Shown here: positions 28,106 to 36,163 of the stretch, in pieces
How the letters are laid out: every line of letters begins with the position of its first letter
How positions within the stretch are numbered: position 1 is the stretch's first letter
Assembly (NCBI GenBank): GCA_963719875.1
Contig: CAVRDJ010000004.1
Coordinates: 1,550,001 to 1,614,000 of the forward strand
Origin: Palsa-360 sp963719875
Lineage (GTDB): Bacteria > Acidobacteriota > Terriglobia > Acidiferrales > UBA7541
Length of the DNA: 64,000 bases
Direction of reading: 5' to 3'
Notes under the pieces: generated by a model
What the model saw: the letters and a program-made list of their open reading frames with translations, nothing else
What the model was told of the DNA's origin: nothing
The model's database searches: none
Program-made: the position numbers and the translations under genes

Positions 28106-28753
28106 TCCGACCTCCTCAGACCTTTACTTGCCGGGATTTCGATTTTGGCTTCCGGTTGCGAGAACGTACACCCGTCCCGCCAGTATTGCAATGCGCCAGC
28201 CAGGTTCTTCCCGGCAAGGTTGCCCGTCGAGCCGTCACCTTCCGAGGGCGGACTCACCGACACAGGCAAAAATGGACTCAGACCCAGTACAGGAACCGAT
28301 TAGCTGATTCCCTGCCCTCGGGATCAGGAAATCTTTACGTCCATCTGGGGCGGCGGAGTTCGAATCTCGCCAGGCGGAGTATGCAATTTCAAGCGAACCA
28401 TCGTCTTCTGTCTTCCGAAATTCCCTGCTAACAGGGAAATTGACAGGGAATTTTTCACTTTAAATCGGCGCACTCCGGAAATAAGCTGGATGCTGGTCGG
28501 CCCTGTTCGACCCTGTTCTGGGGTGTTCTGTCCCCAGTGTTGTTTCCCGTCTTTGGGGAGCATCTGGTCTGGCAAATTGAACATATTGCCGGTCAACTCG
28601 ACGAAACATAGTCAAAACGGTCAAAACGCAATCCATAGAGCTCATTGAACTTAATAACTCATCAAGGACGCCTTTCGAAATCCTTAGAAAGCGCACTAAA
28701 CCTTTGACTGTCCGCTGGCCAGCATCTCTACATCTTCAAAAAGAGAGAAACAC
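28106..28753. other. Intergenic region with dispersed repeat and hairpin
   Basis: No supported gene. It contains repeat copy B (28292-28356) and a near-perfect hairpin TTCCCTG-CTAA-CAGGGAA at 28421-28438, followed by another CAGGGAA and a short T-run at 28450-28455. The hairpin could act as a terminator for plus-strand transcription or be part of a mobile-element scar. Confidence 0.5.
28292..28356 (+). repeat. Dispersed 65-bp repeat, copy B
   Basis: Partner of 13551-13615, 58 of 65 matches, same orientation. Copies A and B bracket about 14.7 kb that includes the hydrolase, NHL and receptor genes. Confidence 0.85.
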
Positions 28754-29503
28754 CTAACAATACTTAGACCGACTTAGCTCCTCCTCTCTCCTGCGTTTCA
28801 GCAGAATCCTATACTTCTCACCGGCCTCACGGAGAAGGTTGAGGTCCACCGCTGTGAGTTTTGCTAACCTTTGTGCCACTACCGATAGTTGCCGCTCTTG
28901 AGCAGGGGCAATCGTCTGAGCCAGAGCTTCAAAGAGCTTCTGCGCTGTTTCGATCTTTAAGAGGATTTCAGTAGCGCTGATTACCACGTGTATATTGGGC
29001 GCCCAATCTTTAACGGGTTCATTCGACTGCTTTTCCCATTGTTCCAGACGGTCAATATGAGACAAGTGCTTTTTAAGCGCGAGCCGCACCAGACCTTCTG
29101 AGGTTATCTCATCGACTACGGAACTCAGGTGCTGTGACTGCAATGCCCTAATCTCTTCTTCGGTTGGCTCAGGTTGTCGCGTCGCTAGGTTAGCTCCTGG
29201 CGTCATTGCGCTCGTGAATTCATCGACAAGTTGGTTGAGCCGCTGTGCACTGAGCGTATGATCGTTCTTCCTGCTTTCGCGCGCAATCTCTTTCAGCCTC
29301 ACATTGAGTGCGTTCAGATAATAGCGAATGGTCGAGCGTTTCAGATCAGAGAGCGGCCCACGGTCGGCTTGCTCCATGATCCAGCCGGCTACCGTATCGA
29401 GCGACGACCCTTGGAGCAACTTTTCTACAACAGACCGATATTGCGGGAGTCCTTGCAACCGTTCAATCCAGCGACGGTCATACTTGCGCCGGTCATTGCT
29501 CAT
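28754..29503 (-). CDS. Hypothetical, possibly phage- or plasmid-derived protein
   Basis: A 249-residue protein from the ATG at 29503, chosen because GAGGAG lies seven bases upstream; longer in-frame starts up to 29623 lack this. It is highly charged and mostly helical. The N-terminal part (RWIERLQGLPQYRSVVEKLL, then RSTIRYYLNALNVRLKEIA) looks like a DNA-binding helical domain of the kind seen in small phage or plasmid proteins. The rest (QRLAKLTAVDLNLLREAGE) is coiled-coil-like. I do not recognise the family. It lies next to a remnant with an annealing-protein-like motif, which supports a mobile origin. Confidence that it is a real gene is fair; its function is unknown. Confidence 0.55.
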   Translation of the reverse strand: MSNDRRKYDRRWIERLQGLPQYRSVVEKLLQGSSLDTVAGWIMEQADRGPLSDLKRSTIRYYLNALNVRLKEIARESRKNDHTLSAQRLNQLVDEFTSAMTPGANLATRQPEPTEEEIRALQSQHLSSVVDEITSEGLVRLALKKHLSHIDRLEQWEKQSNEPVKDWAPNIHVVISATEILLKIETAQKLFEALAQTIAPAQERQLSVVAQRLAKLTAVDLNLLREAGEKYRILLKRRREEELSRSKYC

Positions 29504-29606
29504 CTCAGACTCCTCAATACATTTTTCACGGCCGTGAAGTAGTTGGGGCTCACTCTTACAATCCGATTTCGCTGTCCGGGCGCATGACAATCTCCTCTCA
29601 ATAAAG

Positions 29607-29643
29607 AAGGGCAACCGGGACAAACTGCCCTTAAGACGTTTTT
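29607..29643 (+). terminator. Possible hairpin with T-run
   Basis: A 7-bp stem AAGGGCA/TGCCCTT (29607-29613 and 29626-29632) with a 12-base loop, followed by a short T-run at 29639-29643. The loop is long and no plus-strand gene ends nearby, so it may instead be an operator-like palindrome upstream of the 28754-29503 gene. Confidence 0.3.
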
Positions 29644-30106
29644 GCCCTACTTCAGAAGGAAGCGGTTTAAGCGGCCGCTACCGTGTCCACGTTCGCTCTA
29701 CGTTCGCCCTGGGTCAAGTAGAAACTTCAGTCCGACGAGCTTTTTTCAACCGATGTGGCTAAAATATTAATATTTCCGAAAGATCCTCAAGTCTGACCGG
29801 ACTGAATTTTCATCTGCGCGTAGATCAGATACATGGTGCGGACGAAATGATATGAATGCCTCAGGCGAATCGAGTTGATTTGTCGATACAAATCATGCTT
29901 GGGAGACCATGCATGCGAGCACCAGCAATTCCTGGCGGGCGTCTGTAACCAGAGATTAAGGGCATCTTGATGCGTCGCAGGTTAGAAAGGATGGGCTCCC
30001 CCTCTGAGTGGCTTCGATTCACCATAACAGGGAAAATTCCTAGTCTGAGCGCTAGTCTCGATTGATCCAAATTCTAAGACTCGGGGCTGATCACCGGCGT
30101 AGCTAG

Positions 30107-30235
30107 CGCATTTTCAAACTCCACAGTTACGGTGACGCCGATCCCTCCAACGTCTCTTCCCTGGTCCACGGCGCCGAGATGCGCGTCGCCGAAACTCGCG
30201 CCGTCAACCGCGCCCTCCGCTAGGCCTACCCAGCA
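30107..30235 (+). pseudogene. Fragment resembling a phage-type annealing/recombination protein
   Basis: In one plus-strand frame the sequence reads YGDADPSNVSSLVHGAEM and then RVAETRAVNRALR, followed by a TAG stop and AYP. The motif AETRA..RALR occurs in single-strand annealing and related phage recombination proteins (Rad52/Erf-like), in which the next residue is often Lys, so TAG may be a mutated AAG. Stops lie on both sides, so it is a small broken remnant. The assignment is by motif only. Confidence 0.35.
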
Positions 30236-30530
30236 GGCACGCCGCTCGCTCAAATTACCGTAGGATTCTCTCTAACTCGGCATGATCGATGCGGGCGACG
30301 TGCCGATCGTCGGCGTAGCCTTCGCGTAGTAAATGTCGGGCGGGCCGTCGAGTTGTTCGACTAAAGGTGGAAAATGTCTTACCCTGCCTGCTACCGACTT
30401 CGCCGAAATTGAATCCTGAACCCACGACCAGAACTCAAAATCGATCGAGAAATCTCTATGAAACCGCATTCAATTTCGGATTTCAGGTCAAGTGGAATTA
30501 TACAAGCGCGGACAAATATGTCGTTGTTTC

Positions 30531-31448
30531 TTACTGCAGGTTGAATTCCAGCCCTGACTGCTCCTCCACACTTCTGCCGAACCATCTCTCTATCCGCAAG
30601 TTTTGGTCTCGCAATGACTTCTCCCATTGAGGGAATCCACTTAGCCGGGTGAACTCAAAGTCTATCCAATAGGGGCACCCGGTCTTATTGCCGACAACTA
30701 CATTGCCCGGTTTTACGTCGAGCAACACGACTCCGCGTCGGTTGATCTCCCGGACATTCTCGCAAATTCGCGGCGTCAGTCGCTCGCCGCACATCTGGGA
30801 AAATAGCTGAATTTCCCGTTCCTGTAGCTCCGCTTCAGTAAGACAGCAGGTTTGTTCGGAGTTCTCCAAGTCGAGGTCGTGGACTATCACTCCCCCGTTT
30901 CCGACAAGATGCCGGAGGCTATCGCCGTCAATATAATCTCTATAAATCGTCATGGACGGGATATCGATTCCCCTAATCTGCGGCACAATAGGCAGGTTGC
31001 GGAGTCGTAGTAGCGCGGCAGCTTCTCTATAAAACGGCAGCCCTATCGCGCAGAGTAGCTTTCTGCGGAAGCTGCGGTCCCTGGACCACGGCAAGAACCG
31101 CTTTCTGATACAGACACGACCGCCGTAGACCACAATGTCAAGTTGATGTTTGCGCCGCTGGAGTTTTTGATCCCGGCGGTTGAAAAATGGCGCATCCGCC
31201 GGATCAACAGCAAATGCGAAACCGTCCTGGTCCACATGCGCCAATACACCATCACGTGTTCGGCGAAGAGCCACTGAAGGGACCCGGTCTGGATCCAGTG
31301 CATCGGCAATCGGCACAGATTGATACACGTTGTCCGTCTGCCGCAGCGCAGCGCAAATTTCTCGTCTCAACTTCCAGAACTCGACGTAGAAGTCCCAAAA
31401 CATAGAATGTCTTATCCGGAATTTGCGATTTGGACCCCTATCTCGCAC
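30531..31448 (-). CDS. Divergent protein-kinase-fold protein (RIO/Kdo-kinase-like)
   Basis: A 305-residue protein with a GTG start at 31448; a second in-frame ATG at 31403 (MFWDFYVEFWKL) is equally plausible, and neither has a strong ribosome-binding site. It has a kinase-like layout: a candidate ATP-binding Lys in VYGGRVCIRKRFLP, an alpha-C Glu in FYREAAALL, a hinge-like IYRDYIDGDSL, a catalytic-loop VVLLDVKPGNVVV (Asp-x-Lys-Pro-x-Asn) and a metal-binding Asp in WIDFEF replacing DFG. This pattern is nearer to RIO/Bud32 and lipopolysaccharide (Kdo/heptose) kinases than to PknB. It may phosphorylate a sugar or a protein. It points away from the exopolysaccharide locus, so the link to that locus is only suggestive. 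Confidence 0.62.
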   Translation of the reverse strand: MRDRGPNRKFRIRHSMFWDFYVEFWKLRREICAALRQTDNVYQSVPIADALDPDRVPSVALRRTRDGVLAHVDQDGFAFAVDPADAPFFNRRDQKLQRRKHQLDIVVYGGRVCIRKRFLPWSRDRSFRRKLLCAIGLPFYREAAALLRLRNLPIVPQIRGIDIPSMTIYRDYIDGDSLRHLVGNGGVIVHDLDLENSEQTCCLTEAELQEREIQLFSQMCGERLTPRICENVREINRRGVVLLDVKPGNVVVGNKTGCPYWIDFEFTRLSGFPQWEKSLRDQNLRIERWFGRSVEEQSGLEFNLQ

Positions 31449-31691
31449 ATCGTACGCTTCTCATGCCCTGGAAACAACGAATTTGTCATCAGAGCGGACC
31501 CCCGCGACGAAGGCGGTCTCCCGACGACTCGTTTTTGCAGGCTTGACGAGTCCCTGCTTGCTGCCGCGTAACCGATTTCTCAGACACTGCTCTGTCCCTC
31601 ACTCGCTCGGCCCCAGATTTTGCATCCTCAGTCAGAGCACTACTCAGTCGGCACTAGGTTTCCGCTCAAATAGAAATCGTTTTCATCATGA

Positions 31692-31953
31692 ATAGAGGCA
31701 AGGCACGAACGGTTCCATCACAGCTTGAAGGAAGAGAAAGTCTGGACGCCGGAATATCGGAGTTTGGAAGAAGTGCGGGACGGCCCGCTGGATCGAGGCG
31801 TACAATCACGACCGGTCTCACTCGACCAAGCGCGTCATCAGCGACAGCTCCGGTGGGCAGCAATATCGATGCTTACAGTTTCTTCGAACACGATTACAAT
31901 GCCCTCGCCAGGTGAAACGGAAGCGGGCCCCGCAGGGATGCAACCATGCTTAG
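31692..31953 (+). pseudogene. IS3-family transposase C-terminal remnant
   Basis: One frame encodes ERFHHSLKEEKVWTPEYRSL and EEVR, and after a frameshift near 31780 the next frame reads RWIEAYNHDRSHSTKR. This is the conserved end of IS3-type OrfB transposases (ERF..SLK.E..W, then W...YN..R.H). It runs on to CPRQVKRKRAP and a TAG at 31951-31953. The catalytic DDE domain is mostly missing and a frame shift is present, so it is dead. Its last part is the start of a 231-bp segment repeated at 33954-34184. Confidence 0.7.
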
Positions 31954-32132
31954 GGAAAATCTGATGGCACCCTTCGAGCCGATGCAAAACAGCGTGGGAT
32001 TTGAACCTCTCGCGCTTGGTATCCAGAAACAAGTTCCCTACGATAGACCCGCATGTCTTGAAAATCCTCGCCAAAAGGCAAAGGAATCTTTACTAACGGG
32101 AAGAGTCACCTCTCCAAATCAGGCTGAGCCAG
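31902..32132 (+). repeat. Direct repeat flanking a low-GC gene, copy 1 (IS3 tail)
   Basis: A 231-bp segment that aligns with 33954-34184 without gaps, about 77% identical by hand count. It begins inside the IS3 transposase remnant and ends CAGGCTGAGCCAG, where similarity stops abruptly in both copies. It is probably the 3' end of an insertion sequence. Confidence 0.85.
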
Positions 32133-32183
32133 GACAGGACTATAGCCATTTTCAATATAAGACAAACCACGGAGAATCTTCGA

Positions 32184-33890
32184 ATGTCTAATAAAAACAG
32201 CACTTCCCCCGAAAGCACTAATACAAAGCTAAAGGTTGGGCTGATTGTTGATTCCGAATTCGTATCAAAGTATGTCAGTGAATTGGCCGAATGGGGGCAA
32301 ACACAAAACGACTTATTGATTTCACATTTACTCATACAAAAGACCGAGCATCCACAGCCAGGAAAAATCGGGAACGGGATTCTCTCTTCTGAGAAAAAGG
32401 GATTCCTTAACTTGATACGCCTAATATTGTTCGCACTCATCACTAAAGTCGAGAATTTCCGCATGAGAGGAGATAAGCATTATAAGAATCACCTTAAACT
32501 ATTTAACCTCAAAAAGATTGTCGCCGAATCAATTACAATCACCCCGTTAATTTCAAAGACAGGGTTTGATTACCAGTACTCCGTTGAGGACATTCAAAAG
32601 GTAAAAGATTTAGATTTTGACGTACTCATACTGTGTAGTTCAGAAAGATTGGGTAGTGAACTTTTACAATCGTCAAGATTTGGGGTCATTTCATTTCAGC
32701 ATGCGGACAACAGGATAAACAGAGGCGGACCGCCAGGATTTTGGGAGGTTTATTTTAAGCAAGACAATACTAGCTTCATCATACAACAATTGACCGACAC
32801 GCTCGATCGTTGGAATGTTTTAATTAGAGAGCGCTTTACAACAAGAGCCTATTTTCTTTTGAATCAGGCAGTCTTATACACAAAAGGTAATTTCCGATTA
32901 AAGCAGCTTTTGCTTGACATTGCCACGACTCGAGCATTACCCGCGGCTATAGATTCACAACCCTATTTCAATCCCTTATTTGAAATGCCAAATCTGATGG
33001 AGCAACTGAAATATATTTCACATATAGGATTCACAATCTCGTTTAATGGAATCCGTAGATTCCTGTTGAACAGAGACCATCGGTGGGGGGTTGCTTTTAT
33101 GAATGGCGATTGGAAGTCACTTGATATGTGGCGAGCTAACAAAATACAAAATCTGCCTAATCATTTTTTGGCCGACCCATTTGTAATTCGTGAAGGCAAC
33201 CGTGAGTATTGTTTTGTAGAAGACTTTGACTATAAGCGTCGCAGGGCTTGTATATGTGTTTATGAATTGAGAGAAAAAAGTGCAGAAAGACTTGGAGAAG
33301 CAATTGTTGAGCCCTTCCACATGTCTTTCCCATACTTATTTCGTTTTGATTCTAAAATATATATGTGTCCAGAAACGGCTGACAATAATGATATTCGCCT
33401 TTATGAGTGCGTGAAGTTCCCTCTCGAATGGAAACTCTCGAAAGTCTTGATGTCAAATGTATTGGCTGTTGACACGATGATTTTTGAGCGTGATGGTCTC
33501 TGGTGGCTCTTTACTAACATTGATTACGCAAACTCGGGCATTTATGGCTCCGAATTATTCGTTTTTTACTCTGATAGTCCACTTAGAGGAGAATGGCATT
33601 CTCATCCAAAAAGTCCTATTGCATTTGATTCCGCGCAGGGTCGCAATGCCGGCATTGTGTTCGATGACAAATGGATTTATCGGGTTTCACAGAAGCAAGG
33701 ATTCAATTCTTATGGCAAAGGATTGTCAATCAATAAAATTACTGTCCTTAATAAAGCTGAGTATTTAGAAACTGAGGTATGTTCTGTTGAGCCACAATGT
33801 TTTCCAAAACTTTATGGCTGCCATCATCTACATAGTAATGGCAATGTTTCAGTTTTTGATTATCTTCGATTCGGACGCATAGATTGCTAA
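32184..33890 (+). CDS. Formyltransferase-like/GINT-type two-domain sugar-transferase-related protein
   Basis: A 568-residue protein with two recognisable parts. Residues about 15-210 resemble the formyltransferase fold of methionyl-tRNA/sugar formyltransferases, with DFDVLILCSSERL and the motif HADNRINRGGPPGFWEV (Asn-Arg-Gly-Gly-Pro-Pro-Gly-Phe-Trp). Residues about 290-540 resemble the N-terminal domain of glucosamine inositolphosphorylceramide transferase (GINT1_N): NHFLADPFVIREGNREYC, FVEDFDYKRRRACIC, MSFPYLF and MCPETADNNDIRLYE. Such fusions occur in polysaccharide loci, where they may modify amino sugars. It is much more AT-rich than its neighbours, with AT-ending codons, and sits between two direct 231-bp repeats, so it was very probably acquired horizontally. 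GGAGA at 32172-32176 serves the ATG at 32184. Confidence 0.75.
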   Translation: MSNKNSTSPESTNTKLKVGLIVDSEFVSKYVSELAEWGQTQNDLLISHLLIQKTEHPQPGKIGNGILSSEKKGFLNLIRLILFALITKVENFRMRGDKHYKNHLKLFNLKKIVAESITITPLISKTGFDYQYSVEDIQKVKDLDFDVLILCSSERLGSELLQSSRFGVISFQHADNRINRGGPPGFWEVYFKQDNTSFIIQQLTDTLDRWNVLIRERFTTRAYFLLNQAVLYTKGNFRLKQLLLDIATTRALPAAIDSQPYFNPLFEMPNLMEQLKYISHIGFTISFNGIRRFLLNRDHRWGVAFMNGDWKSLDMWRANKIQNLPNHFLADPFVIREGNREYCFVEDFDYKRRRACICVYELREKSAERLGEAIVEPFHMSFPYLFRFDSKIYMCPETADNNDIRLYECVKFPLEWKLSKVLMSNVLAVDTMIFERDGLWWLFTNIDYANSGIYGSELFVFYSDSPLRGEWHSHPKSPIAFDSAQGRNAGIVFDDKWIYRVSQKQGFNSYGKGLSINKITVLNKAEYLETEVCSVEPQCFPKLYGCHHLHSNGNVSVFDYLRFGRIDC

Positions 33891-33953
33891 TGTAGTGCTC
33901 TTCCGCGGTGAGGCCGGTGATGTTTGGACACCTTGATCCAACTAACCTGCTCC

Positions 33954-34184
33954 CCCTCGCCAGGTGAAACAGAAGCAGGCTCTGCAGGGATACAACCATG
34001 CTGAGGGGTAACTTGGTAGGACTCATCGAGCCGATGCGAATCAGGGCGGGAGCTGATGCTTTCGCGTTGAGCATCCAGAAACAGGCATCGGACGATAGAT
34101 CCTTATGCCTTGAAAATCCCCGCCCCGAAGGGGCGGAATCTTCACTAACGGAAAACGTCACCTCTCCATTTCAGGCTGAGCCAG
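33954..34184 (+). repeat. Direct repeat flanking a low-GC gene, copy 2 (IS3 tail)
   Basis: Partner of 31902-32132, same orientation and length. This copy contains a perfect 7-bp hairpin CCGCCCC-GAA-GGGGCGG at 34120-34136; copy 1 has only a weak one at the same place. Upstream of 33954 no transposase sequence is visible, so copy 2 is a more truncated end. Confidence 0.85.
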
Positions 34185-34597
34185 CCGGTTCAGCGTCTCA
34201 ATGAACCGCGTCGAAGTGAACTGTGTCTCATTGTCTGCGGCCATCGTCATGAGAAGGAGTTTTGCACAATCTAGAGAAATCGTTCATTTGCAATTTGGCG
34301 CTATGATTGCGGGGCCCGCATCGGAATAGTCCCAATTCTCAATCAAGATTGCTCTACTGCCATGCCTCTCATCGATCTCATCCGGGTAGTTTTTACCTAT
34401 CGGCGAACTGGCTCAAGGTATGAGACAAAAGCTTGCAACTGGAATTCAAACCTCACAATGTACCGTGTCTTTTCTTAAGGGAGATTCAGCTCCTTGTGCT
34501 CGAGGAACCGCAGTAATATTTTACGTGTGCCCCCAGAAAGGACCAAGTGGGGATAGCCGATTGTCCTTAAAATCTCGCTCAAAGTTAGGGGAACAGA
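34185..34597. other. Intergenic region before the PilZ gene
   Basis: About 410 bases with no supported gene. A ribosome-binding site AGGGGA (34587-34592) for the PilZ gene lies at its end. The promoter for the start of the exopolysaccharide locus may be here. Confidence 0.45.
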
Positions 34598-34933
34598 TTG
34601 GAACGAAGAGAACAGACTCGTTTCGGAGTCAAGTCTCCCGTTAAATTTGCGTGGGCAGACGGAAGCGGACTACGTCAAGAGGGGCAAGGTTGTACAAGAG
34701 ATATCAATTCAAGAGGGATGTTTATCGATTCCGATTCGCAACCTCCAGAGAAGGCAGACCTCGAGATCGAAGTTTCTTTTCGCCCGATCGCAAGGACGGA
34801 TCTTCGGATGAGTGTTAAGGGGTTGGTAATTCGGCTGGAGTCGGCCTCGGATACGAAGCCTGAGGCAATTCAAGGATTCGCGGTTCTTAATAGAAGCTAC
34901 AAGCTGCACAACGGAGTTCCCATCGAAAGTTGA
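34598..34933 (+). CDS. PilZ-domain protein (c-di-GMP receptor)
   Basis: A 111-residue protein with a TTG start at 34598, supported by AGGGGA five bases upstream. It begins with a short RxxxR-like motif (ERREQTRF) and continues with a PilZ beta-barrel carrying DINSRGMF, equivalent to the (D/N)xSxxG motif. Both motifs are the known c-di-GMP contacts. A single-domain PilZ protein would act as an adaptor that reports c-di-GMP levels to another protein. It lies 161 bases upstream of the antiterminator gene at the head of the exopolysaccharide locus, which is a fitting place for control of polymer production. Confidence 0.85.
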   Translation: MERREQTRFGVKSPVKFAWADGSGLRQEGQGCTRDINSRGMFIDSDSQPPEKADLEIEVSFRPIARTDLRMSVKGLVIRLESASDTKPEAIQGFAVLNRSYKLHNGVPIES

Positions 34934-35094
34934 GAAGGAGATTATCCGGGGACACTACCTGCATAGGTCCTCGGCTTGGAGTGCCAGTGAGATGAGATTC
35001 GAGTCCGGAAGGGGTCTCTGGGACTCGGAATGCGGCAGCTTTGTTCTAATTTGCTTTCGGTGACGAGCAGACTACTCAAGAGGGGGTTTAAGGA

Positions 35095-35778
35095 GTGCAA
35101 CTGATCGGCCAAGATAAGCAAGATAAGATTGGCGCGTATTCCCGCCCATTATGCCGATTCGACGCAGGGCATGCGCGAGAGGTGAAGTTGGTTAGTGCTG
35201 CGATCGCAGAATCAGGTCCCCTGGTCCCGGCATTTGAGCAGCCACAACATTCCTATGGGTCACTTTGGTTTGCATTGCGGGTAAAAGCCAATCATGAAAA
35301 GTCTGTTGCGACGATTCTACGGAGGAAAAAAATTGCGGCATTCCTTCCCCTTTTTCGAAGCCGCCGGCGTTGGTCTGATCGAGTCAAAGTCGTGGATCTT
35401 CCCCTTTTTCCGGGGTACTTATTCTGTCGTTTGGATTTGAATTTGGACAACCGGATGCCTTTGTTGACCACACCAGGTCTCCTTTACATCGTCGGACGCG
35501 GGAGGACTCCGGAACCGGTTGACGAGAGTGAGGTCTTAGCCATTCAGTCCATATCATGCTCCGGCTTACCTTACGCGCCGTGGCCGTCGCTGGTGATTGG
35601 TCAGAAGGTGCGGTTAGGGGCGGGACCTTTGTGTGGACTCGAAGGAGTCGTTCGTAGGATCGGGAATAAATGTAAAATCTATGTGTCTGTGACTCTCCTG
35701 CAGCGGTCGGTTTCAGTGGAAGTGGATTCCGACTCGATTCGGGTCGTTGATCGAGCTCGTGCTATTACTGCAGCTTGA
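35095..35778 (+). CDS. NusG/RfaH/UpxY-like transcription antiterminator
   Basis: A 227-residue protein. The NGN domain (about residues 55-150) begins with the typical SLWFALRVKANHEKSV and contains FLPLFRSRRRWSDR and PLFPGYLFCRL. A KOW-type domain (about 165-220; VRLGAGPLCGLEGVVRRIG) follows. Specialised NusG paralogues at the head of capsule or O-antigen operons (RfaH, UpxY, LoaP) keep RNA polymerase elongating through long operons, which fits the 29-kb plus-strand locus downstream. The start is uncertain: GTG at 35095 overlaps an AAGGAG, while in-frame GTG 35182 or TTG 35188 with GAGAGG nearby would remove about 30 weakly conserved residues. Confidence 0.85.
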   Translation: MQLIGQDKQDKIGAYSRPLCRFDAGHAREVKLVSAAIAESGPLVPAFEQPQHSYGSLWFALRVKANHEKSVATILRRKKIAAFLPLFRSRRRWSDRVKVVDLPLFPGYLFCRLDLNLDNRMPLLTTPGLLYIVGRGRTPEPVDESEVLAIQSISCSGLPYAPWPSLVIGQKVRLGAGPLCGLEGVVRRIGNKCKIYVSVTLLQRSVSVEVDSDSIRVVDRARAITAA

Positions 35779-36163
35779 ATATCGAATTCTAAATGTTAGG
35801 TCGCGTCGACCGGGAACAAGCAGAGCGCCGGCAGCAGAAAACGAGTGGGGAAGAAAATTCAATTCCGAGCACCGCTTTTGGGGGCTGCTCATCATGGCCT
35901 TGTTATTGCCCATGGCGAACTGGGCGACGCAGCAGGTCCCCCCCGACCAGTAGCGTACGAATTGCCACAGGGCGACGGAATCATCTTCTAGGACTTCCAA
36001 TCTGTTGAAGTTGCAATTGAGCAGTTCTGTATTAACCCAAACTGACGATCGAACTTGCAATTCGTTGGGCCCCTTTCCGCCGAAGACCTGACGATAAGGC
36101 AGTTCGAAGAAGTACAAAGCAAGCGTCTGGGTGACGTCGATCCCACGGAGACCTCGCTCGTAA
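35779..36163. other. Intergenic leader between antiterminator and first enzyme gene
   Basis: About 385 bases with no clear plus-strand gene. A 171-codon minus-strand frame spanning 35713-36228 overlaps both neighbours and shows no recognisable domain. It is probably a transcribed leader on which the antiterminator might act. Confidence 0.45.

Larger units (their letters stand above)
29504..30530. other. Gene-poor region with decayed DNA
   Basis: About 1 kb with no intact gene. It holds a hairpin near 29607 and a fragment at 30107-30235 described separately. The remainder (30236-30530) has weak frames only. Confidence 0.45.

Noticed and set aside
28355..28385. tRNA-like GTTCGAATC sequence
   Set aside because: Flanking bases do not form the T-stem or an acceptor stem, so it is not a tRNA.
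31990..32010. Inverted tRNA-like GGTTCAAATCC sequence on the minus strand
   Set aside because: The stem does not pair, and the motif is not conserved in the second copy of the 231-bp repeat.
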